Source: Planctomycetota bacterium | GTDB lineage: Bacteria > Planctomycetota > MHYJ01 > JACPRB01 | Length of the DNA: 8,434 bases | Assembly: GCA_023261405.1 (NCBI GenBank) | Contig: JAHFOZ010000225.1 | Span: 1 to 8,434, forward strand | Direction: 5' to 3' | Shown here: piece after piece, positions 6,435-8,434 of the stretch | Layout: each line of letters begins with the position of its first letter | Numbering within the stretch: the stretch's first letter is position 1 | The notes under the pieces: model-generated | Seen by the model: the letters and a program-made list of their open reading frames with translations, nothing else | What the model was told of the DNA's origin: nothing | Databases searched by the model: none | Made by a program: the position numbers and the translations under genes

Positions 6435-8434
6435 TCGCCGGGCGGGCGGATCTTCTCGCCTTCCATGAGGTATTGCCAGAGGGCGTCCATCTGCTTCGCG
6501 GCGTCGCCGTCGAGGATCTCGGTGAGTTGCGTTTTCCCCTGCTGGAAGAACTGCGGCATCTTGGTGCCGGGCTCCAGGCGGAGGGGCTCCGCCAGCCAGC
6601 GGAGGAAGTAATCCCGCCGGAGGCGCGAGCGTGCGAGCTTGAAGTTGGGTGCGGGAGCCTCGAAGACCTTGGTGGCCTTCTTCTCCCCGATCCCGTGGCA
6701 GGAGAGGCAGTCCAGGCCGCCATCGGGGCCCGAGAGCTTCCGGCCGACCTCCGCCAGGGCGGCGTCCGGGGCCGACTCGGGCGCGCTTGCGGGAGGACAG
6801 CCATGCTCGAGGGTGAGGCCCTGGGCCAGCCCCTTCGCGCGCGCGGGAAAGGCGGGCATGCGGATGAAGTTGAGGTAGGGGCGGGGCCGTTCCTTCACCT
6901 CGCCGGCGAGAAAGGCCGCGGTCCACTCCGGCTTCAGCTTCTCGCCGGTCCAAGTCAGCGAAGGGATCACGGGTTCGGTGGGGGCCTGCTCGGCGAATTC
7001 CGCGTTCTCGTCGACCTTTTTCGGGGGAAGGAGATCCTTTGCCTCGTCGGCCACATCGCCCCAGAGGTCCTGCCGGTCGTCCCGCTTGTGGCAGGCGGCG
7101 CAGCGGAGGGCCCGGATCTGTCGGGCGGCAAACTCGGGCGCCGCGTCGCGCGAGAGCGCGGAGAGATCGGTGGCAGCGAAGGCGCGGATGGCGGCGCGCT
7201 CCCCCTCGGTGAGCGAGTGGCGCGGCCCCTTCGCGTCCGCCGCCTCGGAAAGGCAGCCGCGGGTCCATCCGTCCGCGGGGATTTCTCTGAAGGACACCGC
7301 CCTGAAGGCGTTGGTGAGCGGCAGGACATGGCAGTTGAGGCAGCCCGCCGATTCGACCCTGGCGCGGCCTCTTGCGGCATCCCCCTGCACGGGGCCGTCC
7401 GGCATCTCCCTCCCGCGGGAGAGGAGGAAGGCGGCGAGCTTGTCGGCCTCGTCGTCGCTCAGCCCGAAGGTCGGCATCTCGATCCACGCGTAGTGCCGGT
7501 CGGGCTTCTTGAGAAAGGCGGCGAGGGCTGCCGGCTGCCACTTCTCCCGGACGAGCCGGAGGGGGATTCGCTCGGGCGCGGGGTCCTTGTCCGGGAGGGT
7601 GTGGCAGCCCACGCATCGCAACTGCGAGAACAGCTGGCCGCCCGCCTGTGCTTTCCTCGGGTCGGCCGGCCCGTCCTGCCCGGGCGTGCCGAGCGTGGCG
7701 AGCCAGGTCGCGATGTCGGCGGCATCCTGGCCCGTGAGGCCGGGCACCTGCGGCATCGTGGCCTCGGGGCGGAGCCTTCGGGGGTTCAGGATCCACTGCA
7801 CCACCCAGGGCCGACGGAGCCGCGCGCCGGCATCCGCGAGCGAGGGGGCGTCCATCTCAAGTTCGGGCATGCCCCTGGCCTCGTGCGCGTGGCACTTCAG
7901 GCAGCGCCGGGCGGCCACGAGTTCGCGGCCCTCGCGCACCCTCCGCTGCGAACGGACGGGCGCGGCGTTCGCATCGGTGCTCAGATCGCGGGGGGAGATC
8001 GGCTCGCGGGCGAAGTCGGTGGAGGACCAGAAGACGCGGAGCGCGGCGTTGCCTTTCTCAGGGCTCTCGAAGGTCGCCACGAAGCGGTTCCGGCCCTTCT
8101 TGAGCATGACGGGTTTCCCCTCGGCTTTCGAGAGGTCGGGGCCCCGGGCCTCGAGCGCGGGCTTCGCGCTGATGGTGATGGAGAGGGCGCCGGAGCCCTC
8201 GGCGCTGAACACGCACTCGGTGCCGAGATCCACGCTGACGAACCCTTCGAAGACGGCCTTGAAGGGGCCGGGCGCGAGGAAGGGGCTGGGGGCGCTGCCG
8301 GCAGGGACGTAGAGGGCGGCCATGCGGGCGTCGCGCACGTCGCGGCCCGAGGCGCTCTCGAAGGTGAGGGCCAAGCCGGTGACGATGCGTTCCTTCTCTT
8401 CGGCGAGCGGCGGCGCCGCGGGACGCTGCTGGGC
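6431..8434 (-). CDS. Pentahaem c-type cytochrome with PA14-like N-terminus (5' partial)
   Basis: The frame is open to the window edge, so the true start and any signal peptide lie outside; 667 residues are visible. The TTG at 8374 lies inside the conserved domain and is not a credible start. The first visible residues, AQQRPAAPPL, look like a linker after a signal peptide. Residues about 37-140 form a beta-rich PA14-like region (ALYVPAGSAPSPFLAPGPF). Five CxxCH haem-attachment motifs follow: CLKCH (178-182), CVGCH (274-278), CLNCH (365-369), CAACH (445-449) and CLSCH (576-580). Methionines 227, 320, 526 and 626, in contexts such as ATMPQ, IEMPTF, IRMPAF and TKMPQF, are candidate sixth ligands for haems 1, 2, 4 and 5; haem 3 has none. 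It is predicted to move electrons in the periplasm. Partners are unknown, and no oxidase or dehydrogenase domain is visible in this part. Confidence 0.9.
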   Translation of the reverse strand, partial: AQQRPAAPPLAEEKERIVTGLALTFESASGRDVRDARMAALYVPAGSAPSPFLAPGPFKAVFEGFVSVDLGTECVFSAEGSGALSITISAKPALEARGPDLSKAEGKPVMLKKGRNRFVATFESPEKGNAALRVFWSSTDFAREPISPRDLSTDANAAPVRSQRRVREGRELVAARRCLKCHAHEARGMPELEMDAPSLADAGARLRRPWVVQWILNPRRLRPEATMPQVPGLTGQDAADIATWLATLGTPGQDGPADPRKAQAGGQLFSQLRCVGCHTLPDKDPAPERIPLRLVREKWQPAALAAFLKKPDRHYAWIEMPTFGLSDDEADKLAAFLLSRGREMPDGPVQGDAARGRARVESAGCLNCHVLPLTNAFRAVSFREIPADGWTRGCLSEAADAKGPRHSLTEGERAAIRAFAATDLSALSRDAAPEFAARQIRALRCAACHKRDDRQDLWGDVADEAKDLLPPKKVDENAEFAEQAPTEPVIPSLTWTGEKLKPEWTAAFLAGEVKERPRPYLNFIRMPAFPARAKGLAQGLTLEHGCPPASAPESAPDAALAEVGRKLSGPDGGLDCLSCHGIGEKKATKVFEAPAPNFKLARSRLRRDYFLRWLAEPLRLEPGTKMPQFFQQGKTQLTEILDGDAAKQMDALWQYLMEGEKIRPPGE

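Noticed and set aside
4893..6611. Plus-strand frame of 572 residues opposite the peptidase
   Set aside because: It is antisense to a protein with clear DUF885 motifs and has no motif of its own. Its length follows from high GC third positions.
4333..7796. Very long minus-strand frames (823 and 993 residues) bridging cytochrome, peptidase and kinase
   Set aside because: The 993-residue frame is the true peptidase frame extended upstream into an out-of-frame reading of the cytochrome; the 823-residue frame is a shadow. Neither is a real fusion, since the ATG at 6434 gives the normal family N-terminus.
8372..8374. TTG as start codon of the cytochrome
   Set aside because: The frame stays open to the window edge and the TTG lies at the edge of the PA14-like domain with no room for an export signal, so the gene is treated as 5' partial.

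Overview
The window is GC-rich and compact. It most resembles an uncultured member of the Planctomycetota. The grounds are a very large membrane-anchored Ser/Thr kinase with the N-terminal helical module common in that phylum, and a multihaem c-type cytochrome with a PA14-like N-terminus of the kind abundant in Planctomycetota and Verrucomicrobiota. The assignment is inference; no rRNA or other phylogenetic marker is present.

Layout. Positions 1-158 hold no gene I can support, only a block of short direct and inverted repeats (63-132). A tRNA-Asp(GTC) gene with encoded CCA lies on the minus strand at 159-235. Diverging from it on the plus strand is an RhlE-type DEAD-box RNA helicase (about 330-1574). 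The space between carries two back-to-back promoter-like signals, which argues against the longer upstream helicase starts. A convergent spacer (1575-1720) follows, with a degenerate purine-rich repeat and a bulged hairpin but no clear terminator.

The rest is a minus-strand cluster, read from right to left: a pentahaem c-type cytochrome whose 5' end runs off the window (8434-6431), a DUF885 metallopeptidase-like protein overlapping it by 4 bases (6434-4815), and after an 85-base spacer rich in inverted repeats, a 1002-residue receptor-like Ser/Thr kinase (4729-1721). The cytochrome and peptidase are almost certainly co-transcribed and probably translationally coupled. The kinase may be read from the same transcript or from its own weak promoter.

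Functionally, the cluster pairs a predicted periplasmic electron-transfer protein and a predicted cytoplasmic peptidase with a transmembrane kinase whose outer part ends in a putative carbohydrate-binding beta-sandwich. Any joint pathway is a hypothesis from gene order. I found no CRISPR array, insertion sequence, integrase, toxin-antitoxin pair or defence system. The most distinctive items are the kinase's outer sensor domain, the cytochrome's third haem without a methionine ligand, and the structured spacers.
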